DNA of 32,994 bases from UBA6176 sp032119375 (GTDB lineage Bacteria; Verrucomicrobiota; Verrucomicrobiia; Limisphaerales; UBA9464): assembly GCA_964430505.1 (NCBI GenBank), contig CAYSGH010000049.1:1-32994 (forward strand). The letters are read 5' to 3'. A program made the translations under genes and the position numbers. The notes beneath the pieces were generated by a model. The model was not told where the DNA came from, made no database searches, and worked only from the letters and a program-made list of their open reading frames with translations. Of this stretch, positions 8,069 to 15,921 are shown in pieces (position 1 is the stretch's first letter; every line of letters begins with the position of its first letter).

Positions 8069-10057
8069 ATGAACGCTCCCGAACCCGATTCACCCCTCGC
8101 CTTGTACCGCACGATGCTGGTCATCCGAGCGGTGGAGGAACGCCTCGCAAAGTCCCACCAAGCCGGCCTCGTCCATGGCGCGTGCCATACCTACGTCGGG
8201 CAGGAGGCCATCGCGGCGGGCGTGTGCGCCCAGCTTCGACGCGAAGACGCCGTCTTCAGCACGCACCGTGGCCATGGGCACGCGTTGGCCAAGGGCATGG
8301 AGCCTGGCTCGCTCATCGCGGAGCTGTACGGCCGCGAGTCCGGCTGTTCCCGGGGACGTGGCGGCTCCATGCACCTGTTCGCGCCCGAGATCGGCATGAT
8401 GGGCACCAGCGGCATCGTCGGTCCCTGCATCCTTCAGGCCGCCGGGGCCGGCTACAGCTCGCTCGTGCAGGGCTCCGGCCGCGTCGGGGTCGCCTTCTTC
8501 GGCGATGGCGCGGTGAACAACGGCGCGTTCCACGAGGGCCTCAACATGGCCGCCATCTGGAAGCTGCCCGTGCTCTTCGTGTGCGAGAACAACCAGTTCG
8601 CCACCGAGGTCCCCTTCGCGTCGGTGGCGGGCAACCCCAGCGTCGCGGCGCGCGGCGCGGCCTACGGCATCCCGGCTTTGGAACTGGACGGGAACGACGC
8701 CATGGCCATCGCGGCCGCCGCGCGCGAGGCCATCGCCCGGGCGCGCACGGGCGGCGGGCCCACGTTGATCGAGTGCCGCACCTACCGGACGCGCGCCCAC
8801 GCCGAGGGCATGGGCGACTTCACGTACCGCACCCGCGCGGATGTGGAGGAGTGGAAGGCCCGTTGCCCCATCGCCCGGCTGCGTGCCCGCATCCTTGCGG
8901 ACGGCGTGGCGGGCGAGGCAGAGTTGGACGCGCTGGCGGCCGACGTCGCCGCGCGGGTGGAGGCGGCCCATGAGCAGGCGCTCCAGAGCCCCCCGCCCGC
9001 GCCAGGAGGAGCGACGGCCCATGTCCATGCGCCACTGCGTCCCGGGCCGTCGCGGGATGTTCCGGCCACGAAGGTCGGCACGCGGGAACTCACGTTCATG
9101 AAGGCCACCCATGAGGCCCTCGCCGAGGAGATGGCGAGGAACCCGAACCTCTTTGTCCTGGGCGAGGGCATCGGCGTGCGCGGTGGCAACTTCGCCACCA
9201 CCACCGGGTTGTTCGCCCTGCATGGACCCGTCCGGCTGCGCGACACGCCCATCTGCGAGCGGGGCTTCGTGGGGCTTGCCTGCGGCGCGGCCATGACGGG
9301 GACGCGGCCGGTCGTGGACTTCATGTTTGCGGACTTCGTGCTCGATGCGGCCGGCGAGATCATCAATCAGGTCGCCAAGATGCAGTACATGAGCAGTGGC
9401 CGCCTCCGCATGCCCATCCTGCTGCGCGGCTGCATTGGGATCGGCCACTCCGCCGCCACCCACCACAGCGGCAGCTACTACTCCATGTACGCCCACTTCC
9501 CGGGGTTGCGCGTCGTGGTGCCCTCGTGCCCCCGGGATGCCAAGGGCCTGCTCAAGACCGCCCTGACGTGCGACGACCCCGTCCTGTTCCTGGAGCACCG
9601 GGAGATCCTCGCGATCAAGGGCCCGGTGCCGGAGGGCGAATACTTCGTGGACTTCGGCAAGGCGGCCATCGTGCGGGAGGGGTGCGACGTCACCGTGGTG
9701 GCGCTGGCCTTGATGGTTCACCGGACGCTGGCCGCGTGCGACGTCCTCGCTCGCGAGGGCATCTCGGTCGAGTTGATCGACCCGCGCACCGTCGCGCCCT
9801 TGGACTCGGAGACCATCCTTCGCTCCGTCGCCAAGACCGGTCGCCTGCTCATCGTGGACGAGGCCTTCGCGCATTGCGGCGTCGGCGCGGAGATTGCGGC
9901 CCGGTTGGCCGAGCAGGGGTTCGACGAACTGGACGCGCCCATTCGTCGGCTCAACGGGCTCCCGTCGCCAACGCCGTACAGCCCGACGCTGGAGGCGGCC
10001 GTCGTGCCCACGACGGAGTCCATTGCGGCCGCCATCCGCAGCCTCTCCGCCGAATAA
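8069..10057 (+). CDS. fused 2-oxoacid dehydrogenase E1 (alpha + beta), thiamine diphosphate-dependent
   Basis: One polypeptide of 662 residues carries both E1 subunits. Residues ~1-310 are an E1-alpha/AcoA-like domain, with STHRGHGHALAKG at ~64-76 and the ThDP/Mg motif GDGAVNNG at 145-152 ending at ENNQFA (173-178). After a Pro/Ala-rich linker (~310-330), an E1-beta/AcoB-like domain begins at TRELTFMKATHEAL. It has LGEGIGVRGG, the RDTPICERGFVG segment and a C-terminal transketolase domain with IDPRTVAPLD. The enzyme decarboxylates a 2-oxo acid and transfers the acyl group to the lipoyl E2 encoded 11 bp downstream. Substrate could be pyruvate, acetoin or a longer 2-oxo acid; the operon context favours a sugar-acid-derived oxo acid. 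Alpha-beta fusions are known in several phyla. Confidence 0.93.
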   Translation: MNAPEPDSPLALYRTMLVIRAVEERLAKSHQAGLVHGACHTYVGQEAIAAGVCAQLRREDAVFSTHRGHGHALAKGMEPGSLIAELYGRESGCSRGRGGSMHLFAPEIGMMGTSGIVGPCILQAAGAGYSSLVQGSGRVGVAFFGDGAVNNGAFHEGLNMAAIWKLPVLFVCENNQFATEVPFASVAGNPSVAARGAAYGIPALELDGNDAMAIAAAAREAIARARTGGGPTLIECRTYRTRAHAEGMGDFTYRTRADVEEWKARCPIARLRARILADGVAGEAELDALAADVAARVEAAHEQALQSPPPAPGGATAHVHAPLRPGPSRDVPATKVGTRELTFMKATHEALAEEMARNPNLFVLGEGIGVRGGNFATTTGLFALHGPVRLRDTPICERGFVGLACGAAMTGTRPVVDFMFADFVLDAAGEIINQVAKMQYMSSGRLRMPILLRGCIGIGHSAATHHSGSYYSMYAHFPGLRVVVPSCPRDAKGLLKTALTCDDPVLFLEHREILAIKGPVPEGEYFVDFGKAAIVREGCDVTVVALALMVHRTLAACDVLAREGISVELIDPRTVAPLDSETILRSVAKTGRLLIVDEAFAHCGVGAEIAARLAEQGFDELDAPIRRLNGLPSPTPYSPTLEAAVVPTTESIAAAIRSLSAE

Positions 10058-10068
10058 TCCCCGCGTTT

Positions 10069-11283
10069 ATGACCAAGGAAATCAGGCTCCCGCGCCTCGG
10101 TTGGTCCATGGAGGAGGGCCGCTTCGTCGGATGGCTCAAGCCGGAGGGCTCAACCGTCCGGCCGGGCGAGCCGTTGTTTGCGGTCGAAAGCGACAAGGCC
10201 ACGCAGGAGGTCGAGGCGACCGACGGCGGCCTTCTCAGGGTCGCGCCCGGCGCGCCGGGCGAGGGCGACACGGTGCAGGTGGGGCGTTTGTTGGGTTGGT
10301 TGTTGGACGAGGGCGAGACGGCCCCGGCAACGGCCGATGCGGGGGCTTCCACGTCGCGGTCGTCGGTGGCACAGCCCACGTCTGAAGTCGGCGAGGCCGT
10401 GGAACGTGGCCACGAAGAGACCGCGGAAGGCCAGACCGCAGGAGCCTCCCGGCCGGCATCGCCCCGGGCACGGCGCGCGGCCCGCGAACACGGCGTGGAC
10501 CTCGCCACCGTGGCGCCCGGCGGATCCAGCGGCCGCGTCCGGGAACGGGACGTCCTCGCGGCGGTGGCGGCCTCGCAGGAGGCGGGGCGTCCCGGCCTGC
10601 GCAAGGTCCCGATGCCACCCCTCCGCAGGGCCATCGCCGCGCGGCTGGAGCGGGGTCGGCAAGGGGTGGTCCCGGTGACGATCACCCGCCGCTGCGATGC
10701 CACCGCGCTCCGGGAGGTTCGCCAAAGGCTCAAGGATTCGGCTCCCGGCGAGGCCAGCGTCCCCACGCTGAACGACCTCCTGCTCAAGCTCACGGCAGAG
10801 GCCCTGCACCGGCATCCCATGCTTGCGGCGGTTTGGGGGGACGATGGCCTATGGATGCCCGAGGCGCTGGACCTGGGCATCGCCGTGGACACTGCGGCGG
10901 GCCTGCTGGTGCCCGTGGTGCGGGACGTGCTTGGATCGACGCTGGCGGAGGTGGCGGCCGCCTCGCGCCGCCTTGTCGAAGCCGCCCGGACGGGGCGGTT
11001 GGCCGCCGCCGACATGCAGGGCGGTTGCTTCACGGTGACCAACTTGGGCGGTCTCGGAGTGGACACATTCACGCCGGTGATCAATCCGCCCGAGTCCGCC
11101 ATCCTGGGCGTTGGCGCCATCACGCGCCAACTGGTGGTCCTGGAGGATGGCTCGTTTGCGGCTCGTGACATCCTGCCGTTGAGCCTGACGTTCGACCACC
11201 GAGTGAACGACGGTGCCGAGGCCGCGCGCTTCCTCCAGACGCTGGCCGGGCTCATCGAGAGGCCGTCCGGACTGGCAGCCTGA
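10069..11283 (+). CDS. dihydrolipoamide acyltransferase (E2) of 2-oxoacid dehydrogenase complex
   Basis: The 404-residue E2 has a single lipoyl domain (residues 1-80) with the lipoylation lysine Lys43 in ESDKATQEVEA. A flexible Ala/Thr/Gly-rich linker follows. The peripheral subunit-binding domain lies at ~129-167 (ASPRARRAAREHGVDL, GSSGRVRERDVLAAV). The catalytic domain occupies ~178-400, with FTVTNLGGLGVDTFTPVINP and the active-site motif DHRVNDG at 376-382 (His377). The start at 10069 is used because the frame upstream runs in the shadow of the E1 gene. No gene for the E3 dihydrolipoamide dehydrogenase or for lipoate attachment is present in the window, so those must be supplied in trans. 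It forms the core of the complex with the upstream E1. Confidence 0.95.
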   Translation: MTKEIRLPRLGWSMEEGRFVGWLKPEGSTVRPGEPLFAVESDKATQEVEATDGGLLRVAPGAPGEGDTVQVGRLLGWLLDEGETAPATADAGASTSRSSVAQPTSEVGEAVERGHEETAEGQTAGASRPASPRARRAAREHGVDLATVAPGGSSGRVRERDVLAAVAASQEAGRPGLRKVPMPPLRRAIAARLERGRQGVVPVTITRRCDATALREVRQRLKDSAPGEASVPTLNDLLLKLTAEALHRHPMLAAVWGDDGLWMPEALDLGIAVDTAAGLLVPVVRDVLGSTLAEVAAASRRLVEAARTGRLAAADMQGGCFTVTNLGGLGVDTFTPVINPPESAILGVGAITRQLVVLEDGSFAARDILPLSLTFDHRVNDGAEAARFLQTLAGLIERPSGLAA

Positions 11284-11295
11284 TTTTTCCAACGC

Positions 11296-12078
11296 ATGAA
11301 CGTATCCCTCAACGACCGCGTCGCCCTCGTCACCGGCGCGGCCGGGGCCATCGGCCAGTCCATTTGCACCGCGTTGGCCGCCAACGGCGCGCGGGTCGTG
11401 GTGTCCGACATCGACGTGGAGGGTGCCCGCCGCCTGACCTCGGCCTTGCCCGGGGCGATGGCCCTGCGGATGGACGTCACGCGGGAGGCGGAGGTCGATG
11501 CGGCCATCGACGAGGTGGTGGCGCGGCAGGGCCGCCTCGACGTGTTGGTGAACAACGCGGGGATCAACACGATGGCGCACCGGGTGAACATCGACTCGTT
11601 CCCGGCGGACGAATGGGACCGGATCCTGCGGGTGGACCTGACCGGGTTGTTCCTGGTGAGCCGGGCTGCGTCGCGTTGCATGCTGCGGCAAAAGGCCGGC
11701 CGCATCATCAACATCGCGTCCGTGCTGGGGCTCGTCCCGGCCCGGCTCCAGTGCGCCTTCACGGCGGCCAAGGCGGGGGTGGTGAACCTGACGCGGACGA
11801 TGGCCATCGAGCTGGGCTCGCAGGGCATCCTGACGAACTGCATCGCGCCCGGATCGATCCTGAGCGAGGGCACGCGCCAATTGTTCTACGGCGCGGACGG
11901 CAAGTTCAGCGACCGGATGCAGGCGATGTTGTCGCATGTGCCGCTGGGGCGACCGGGGCGGACGGAGGAGGTGGCGCACGCGGTGCTTTTCTTGGCGGCG
12001 CCGGAGAGTTCGTACATCAACGGGGCGGTGATCCCGGTGGATGGCGGGTGGCTGGCGGGCTATTCGAGAGACTTCTGA
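11296..12078 (+). CDS. SDR family protein with Tyr-to-Phe change at the catalytic position
   Basis: The 260-residue protein keeps the classical SDR fold: TGAAGAIG at 13-20, NNAG at 86-89, Ser142 in NIASVLGL and Lys159. However, the position that should be the catalytic Tyr is Phe155 (AFTAAKAG; codon TTC at 11758-11760), and the usual tetrad Asn near 114 is Asp (RVDLTG). The C-terminal SSYINGAVIPVDGGW is normal, so the fold and cofactor site look intact. Family knowledge says Tyr is the general acid/base of SDRs, so ordinary dehydrogenase activity is doubtful. It is the last gene of the operon, 12 bp after E2. It could be a binding or structural protein, a different catalyst (for example a dehydratase or epimerase), or a product of recent mutation. 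Confidence 0.9.
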   Translation: MNVSLNDRVALVTGAAGAIGQSICTALAANGARVVVSDIDVEGARRLTSALPGAMALRMDVTREAEVDAAIDEVVARQGRLDVLVNNAGINTMAHRVNIDSFPADEWDRILRVDLTGLFLVSRAASRCMLRQKAGRIINIASVLGLVPARLQCAFTAAKAGVVNLTRTMAIELGSQGILTNCIAPGSILSEGTRQLFYGADGKFSDRMQAMLSHVPLGRPGRTEEVAHAVLFLAAPESSYINGAVIPVDGGWLAGYSRDF

Positions 12079-12320
12079 GGTGCCACGGCAGGATGGGGGG
12101 ATGCGGCCCATGCGAGGAGTCCGGCACGGGGCGGGGCAGGGCGCCCGGTTTTGTGAATTCGGCCGCTTGACTCCCCGGGGATCACCCGCAGCTTCGCGCG
12201 CGCCTTCCGCCCCAAGTTTCCGGTGAATGCCGGGTTGGGTGGGAAGGCTGGGTTGGTTGGAGGCCCCCGCCTGCGAAGCACGACAACTGGCACAGGCAAG
12301 GCCCGGAGTGCACCCCGCGA
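12079..12320. other. 242-bp intergenic region between operons
   Basis: No gene is supported here. It contains a weak stem (GGGCG at 12129-12133 with CGCCC at 12142-12146) followed by GGTTTTG, a possible but poor terminator for the preceding operon. A 10-base perfect palindrome TCCCCGGGGA lies at 12172-12181. A TTGACT hexamer near 12167 has no obvious -10 partner. The stretch presumably carries the promoter for the secretion-type trio that follows. Confidence 0.4.
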
Positions 12321-14561
12321 ATGGACACAGGTTCAAAGGCAGAGACATCAAGCGACGGCTCGCAACGACCGGCGGCGACGCAGGCGATGTCCCGTGCCTT
12401 GGAACAGTTGGCGGGCTTGTTGGGGCTTCCGTTTCGTTCGTTGGAGGCCATGGAGGCCGCCGGGCATGCGGTCCGTGCCCGGACGGCGGCCGACCCCGAC
12501 CCGGGGCGTCGCCTCGAGCAGCTCGCGGTGGCGGCCAAGGCCTGCGGGATGCGTGGCGTGGTGGTGCGCATGTCGTTGGCGGACGCGGTTTGGCAAGCCC
12601 GCGCCAGCAATCCGTTCGTGGCGGTGACGCCGTCGGGCGACTGGGTCGTGTTCGCCGGGCGTGGCGTCTTTGACGCACGAGTCAGCCGTGAGGGAGGGCA
12701 GACGGGCTGGGAGACCCTGGGGCGGGGTGCGTTGGCGCGGCGACTGGGATTGGCGGAATCGCGGGAGACGATGGAATTCTTGGTGGTTCACCCGGAGTTG
12801 CCGATAACGCCCTTGGGATCCGGGGGGCATGGGGACGGCCATGGGCATGGGCATGGGCATGGGCATGGTCATGGGCATGGGCATGGTCATGGGCATCCGG
12901 AGCCCCACCAGCGGTTCTTTCGATTGCTGCGTGCGGAGCTGCCAGACATCTGGGCGATCCTGTTGTTCTCGGTGATCACGGGAATCCTGTACCTGGCGGT
13001 GCCCCTGACGGTGGACGCGGCGGTGAACAACATCGCGTTTGGCGGGCAGCAGCCCTTGTTCGTGCAGGCGCTGTTGATCATGGCGGTGGCCCTCCTCGCG
13101 TTCCTCGGCCTGCTGGCGTTTGTCCGCGCCGTGCAACATTACCTCGCGGAGGTCATCCAGCGCCGGGTGTTCGTTCGCATCGTGGCCGACCTGGCCTGCC
13201 GGCTGCCCCGGGTCACCGCCGGCGCGATGGACCACATCCACGGGCCGGAGTTGGTGAACCGTTTCTTTGATGTCACGACGGTTCAGAAGAGCACGTCCCT
13301 GCTGCTGCTGGATGGCATCAACCTCGTCTTGTCGGCCGTCATCGGCATGGTCGTCCTTGGGTTCTACCATCCTTCCCTGCTGGCGTTCGACCTCGCGATG
13401 CTGGCGGCGGTGGTGGTCGTGGTCTTTGCCTTGGGGCGGAGGGCGGTCCGAAGCAGCGTCCGGGAGTCCATTTCGAAGTATGCGATCGCGGGCTGGCTGG
13501 AGGAGCTGGCTCATTTCCCGAATGTATTCAAGGCGCCCGGTGGCAGCCTCATGGCGTTGGAGCGCGCGGATCACCTTGCGCGCGAGTACCTCACGCGGCG
13601 GCGGGCGCACTTTGCGGTGCTCATGCGCCAGGTGTGCGGGCTCCTCGTCATCCAGGCGATTGCGTCGTCCGCGTTGCTGGCCGTGGGGGGAATGCTGGTG
13701 CTCGAGGGCGAGCTCACGCTGGGCCAGCTCGTGGCATCCGAGCTCATCGTGAATGCCGTGCTTGCGTCCGTCGCAAAGCTTGGGAAGCACCTCGAGGCGT
13801 GGTACGACGCGCTGACCGCGGCGGACAAGCTGGGCTACCTGGTGGACTTGGAGGTGGAACGCGAGGGGGGAGAGGCTCCAGACCTTTCCCGTGGCCCCGG
13901 CCGCGTCGAGGTTCACGCGGCACGCTTCGGTGCGGAGGTTGCAACCTCGTTCGAGGTGCGGCCTGGGGACCGCGTGGTGGTCCTGGCATCCTCCGGGGGA
14001 GGCTCGTCGGAGCTGCTGGAGACGCTGTTTGGCCTTCGGGCTCCGAGCGACGGGCACGTGAGCATCAACGGGATTGACGTTCGCCAGTGGTCGTTGGCGG
14101 CGTTGCGGCAGCGCGTGGCACTGGTTCGCCGCGACGAGATACTGAGCGCCACGGTCGAGGAAAATGTCCGGATGGCCCGGGCCGAGGTTGGGCACGACGA
14201 GGCGCGGGAGGCGCTTCGTGCGACGGGCTTGCTGGAAGAGGTCCTCGCGATGCCCGAGGGCATGTCCACCCCGCTTCTCCTCGGCGGCAGGCCGTTGTCG
14301 CGGATCCAGCGGCTGCGGCTGGTGCTGGCCCGGGCCATCGCGGGCCGCCCCGGCATCCTTCTCTTGGACGAGGTCCTGGATGGGCTGGAACCCTCCGCCC
14401 TGGACGCCTTGGCTCCGGTCCTGTTCAGCCCCGAGGCGCCATGGACCCTTTTTGTGACCAGTCGCGACCCCGGTGTCATCCGGCTTTGCAACGTGCGGGT
14501 CCGCATGGATGCCAACCCGGCCGGGAACGTTTCGCATTCGATCCCAACCGCGCCTCACTGA
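12321..14561 (+). CDS. ABC exporter-like protein, type I secretion type, with degenerate NBD and His-rich insert
   Basis: The 746-residue protein has three parts. Residues ~30-165 resemble the C39-peptidase-like domain of type I secretion exporters (AAKACGMRGVVVRM, NPFVAVTPSGDWVVFAGR) but show no Cys/His catalytic pair in the expected places. Residues 170-192 are a His-Gly repeat. Residues ~205-500 carry the exporter membrane domain with about five or six helices. The NBD (~530-735) is strikingly altered: Walker A reads ASSGGGSS (556-563) with Ser562 in place of Lys, the Q-loop Gln is Arg604, the signature is LSRIQ (659-663) and the H-loop His is Ser714. Walker B (LLLDE, Asp683/Glu684) and the following SALD remain. 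The adaptor and TolC genes follow directly, so it is placed in a tripartite exporter. ATP hydrolysis is doubtful. Confidence 0.88.
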   Translation: MDTGSKAETSSDGSQRPAATQAMSRALEQLAGLLGLPFRSLEAMEAAGHAVRARTAADPDPGRRLEQLAVAAKACGMRGVVVRMSLADAVWQARASNPFVAVTPSGDWVVFAGRGVFDARVSREGGQTGWETLGRGALARRLGLAESRETMEFLVVHPELPITPLGSGGHGDGHGHGHGHGHGHGHGHGHGHPEPHQRFFRLLRAELPDIWAILLFSVITGILYLAVPLTVDAAVNNIAFGGQQPLFVQALLIMAVALLAFLGLLAFVRAVQHYLAEVIQRRVFVRIVADLACRLPRVTAGAMDHIHGPELVNRFFDVTTVQKSTSLLLLDGINLVLSAVIGMVVLGFYHPSLLAFDLAMLAAVVVVVFALGRRAVRSSVRESISKYAIAGWLEELAHFPNVFKAPGGSLMALERADHLAREYLTRRRAHFAVLMRQVCGLLVIQAIASSALLAVGGMLVLEGELTLGQLVASELIVNAVLASVAKLGKHLEAWYDALTAADKLGYLVDLEVEREGGEAPDLSRGPGRVEVHAARFGAEVATSFEVRPGDRVVVLASSGGGSSELLETLFGLRAPSDGHVSINGIDVRQWSLAALRQRVALVRRDEILSATVEENVRMARAEVGHDEAREALRATGLLEEVLAMPEGMSTPLLLGGRPLSRIQRLRLVLARAIAGRPGILLLDEVLDGLEPSALDALAPVLFSPEAPWTLFVTSRDPGVIRLCNVRVRMDANPAGNVSHSIPTAPH
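12828..12896 (+). repeat. in-frame hexanucleotide tandem repeat encoding a His-Gly tract
   Basis: Nine near-perfect copies of CATGGG/CATGGT follow an imperfect leading unit and end in a final CAT. They encode alternating His and Gly at residues 170-192 of the ABC protein, between its C39-like and membrane domains. The unit is six bases, so gain or loss of copies would keep the frame while changing tract length. Such His-Gly runs are familiar from zinc/nickel-handling proteins and can bind transition metals. A role in this exporter is inference. Confidence 0.95.
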
Positions 14562-14562
14562 G

Positions 14563-15915
14563 ATGAAGGACACGCCCACCCAACCCTCCGTGCACGGGCA
14601 GGCACCGGCACCGGGCAACGACGCGTCCGGCGACTTGCAGGGGCAGCTTCCGGCGCTGGCATTGGTGGGATCCGTTCGGGCCGCGAGGATCCTCGCGCGG
14701 TTCCTGGGCGTCTGTTTCCTGCTCTTGCTCGTCGGGTTGGTTTTCCTCCCGTGGCAGCAGTTCGTGAACGGCAGCGGTCGTGTGGTCGCCTACGATCCCC
14801 TCGACCGGGTCCAGACTGTGGAGGCGCCGCTGCCGGGGCGCGTGGCCAAGTCCTTCGTGGTGGAGGGCCACGCGGTGAAACAGGGGGACGTCCTGTTCGA
14901 GATCGTGGACAACGACCCCAACCTGCTCGGGCGTCTGGAGCTGCAACGGGCGGAGGCGATCGCGCGCAAGGCCGCCGTGCAGGAAAGGCTGGATGCCCTC
15001 GGGCGGCAAATCGACGAGCAGCAACGCTCGCTGACGCTGTCCATGGACGCCGCCCAGACGCGCCTCGACGCCGCCCGCTTCGCCGCCGAGGCCGCGCGCC
15101 TCCAGTTCGACCGCATCGAGTCCCTCTACAAGGACAAGCGCGGGCTCGCCTCGCAGCGCGAGTTTGAGCTGGCCACTCTCGAACGCGACCGCACCGCCGC
15201 CGAGTTGGCCCGGGCGGACGCCGACTTGAAGCGCACGGAGACCGACGCCCTGGCGTCGATCAATGCCAGCAAGGCCGCGCGCGAGTCCGCACGGTCGGAC
15301 CTGGCTTCGGCGGCGCAGTCGGTGGTGAGCCTCGACATCCTCATCCAGCAAACGTCCATGCAGCGGGTGGTGGCGCCGCGCGACGGGATTGTGTTCCGGG
15401 TGCAGGCCACGGAGGGGACGTTCCTACGCGCCGGGTCTCCGTTGTGCACGATCATCCCGGAGACCGAGAGCCGCATGGTGGAGATCTGGCTGGACGGCAA
15501 CGACATGCCGCTCGTGACGGCCCGGGAGACGGACGAAGCCGGGCGGGTGGTGCATGAGGGAAGCCCGGTGCGCGTGCAATTCGAGGGGTGGCCAGCCATC
15601 CAATTCGTGGGCTGGCCTTCCGTCGCCGTGGGTACCTTCGGGGGCGAGGTGGTGCTGGTGGATCCCACCGACAACGGCAAGGGGCAGTTTCGTGTCCTGG
15701 TTGCGCCCAACCCGGACGTCGTGGAGGAGCACGGCAAGACCGTCGAGCGTCGTTGGCCGGGAACCCGTTGGCTGCGCCAAGGCGTGCGTGCCAACGGCTG
15801 GGTCTTGCTTCGCCGCGTTCCCCTCTGGTTCGAGGTCTGGCGCCGCATCAATGGGTTCCCGCCCGTCGTGGACGTGCGCGAGCCGGACAAGTTTTCGGGC
15901 TCCATCAAGCGTTGA
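14563..15915 (+). CDS. HlyD/membrane-fusion-type periplasmic adaptor
   Basis: The 450-residue protein begins one base after the ABC stop. It has a cytoplasmic N-tail, one membrane helix at ~43-64 (LARFLGVCFLLLLVGLVFL), a first biotinyl-lipoyl-like half at ~85-117 (EAPLPGRVAKSFVVEGHAVKQGD) and a long coiled coil at ~125-260 rich in Ala, Arg, Glu and Leu. A second lipoyl half follows (QRVVAPRDGIVFRVQATEGTFLRAGSPL). The beta-barrel part then contains an extra ~80-residue segment with VRVQFEGWPAIQFVGWPS. This is the layout of adaptors that bridge an inner-membrane ABC exporter to TolC. The start at 14563 is chosen because it immediately follows the ABC stop; upstream in-frame starts overlap the ABC gene. 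Confidence 0.92.
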   Translation: MKDTPTQPSVHGQAPAPGNDASGDLQGQLPALALVGSVRAARILARFLGVCFLLLLVGLVFLPWQQFVNGSGRVVAYDPLDRVQTVEAPLPGRVAKSFVVEGHAVKQGDVLFEIVDNDPNLLGRLELQRAEAIARKAAVQERLDALGRQIDEQQRSLTLSMDAAQTRLDAARFAAEAARLQFDRIESLYKDKRGLASQREFELATLERDRTAAELARADADLKRTETDALASINASKAARESARSDLASAAQSVVSLDILIQQTSMQRVVAPRDGIVFRVQATEGTFLRAGSPLCTIIPETESRMVEIWLDGNDMPLVTARETDEAGRVVHEGSPVRVQFEGWPAIQFVGWPSVAVGTFGGEVVLVDPTDNGKGQFRVLVAPNPDVVEEHGKTVERRWPGTRWLRQGVRANGWVLLRRVPLWFEVWRRINGFPPVVDVREPDKFSGSIKR

Positions 15916-15921
15916 CCCTCC

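Noticed and set aside
9951..11873. 640-codon minus-strand open frame
   Set aside because: Antisense to the E2 and second SDR genes; no coherent domain, biased to Arg, Ser, Ala, Thr.
12348..14618. 756-codon minus-strand open frame
   Set aside because: Antisense shadow of the exporter gene; its metal-rich Met-Pro repeats come only from the antisense of the His-Gly repeat.
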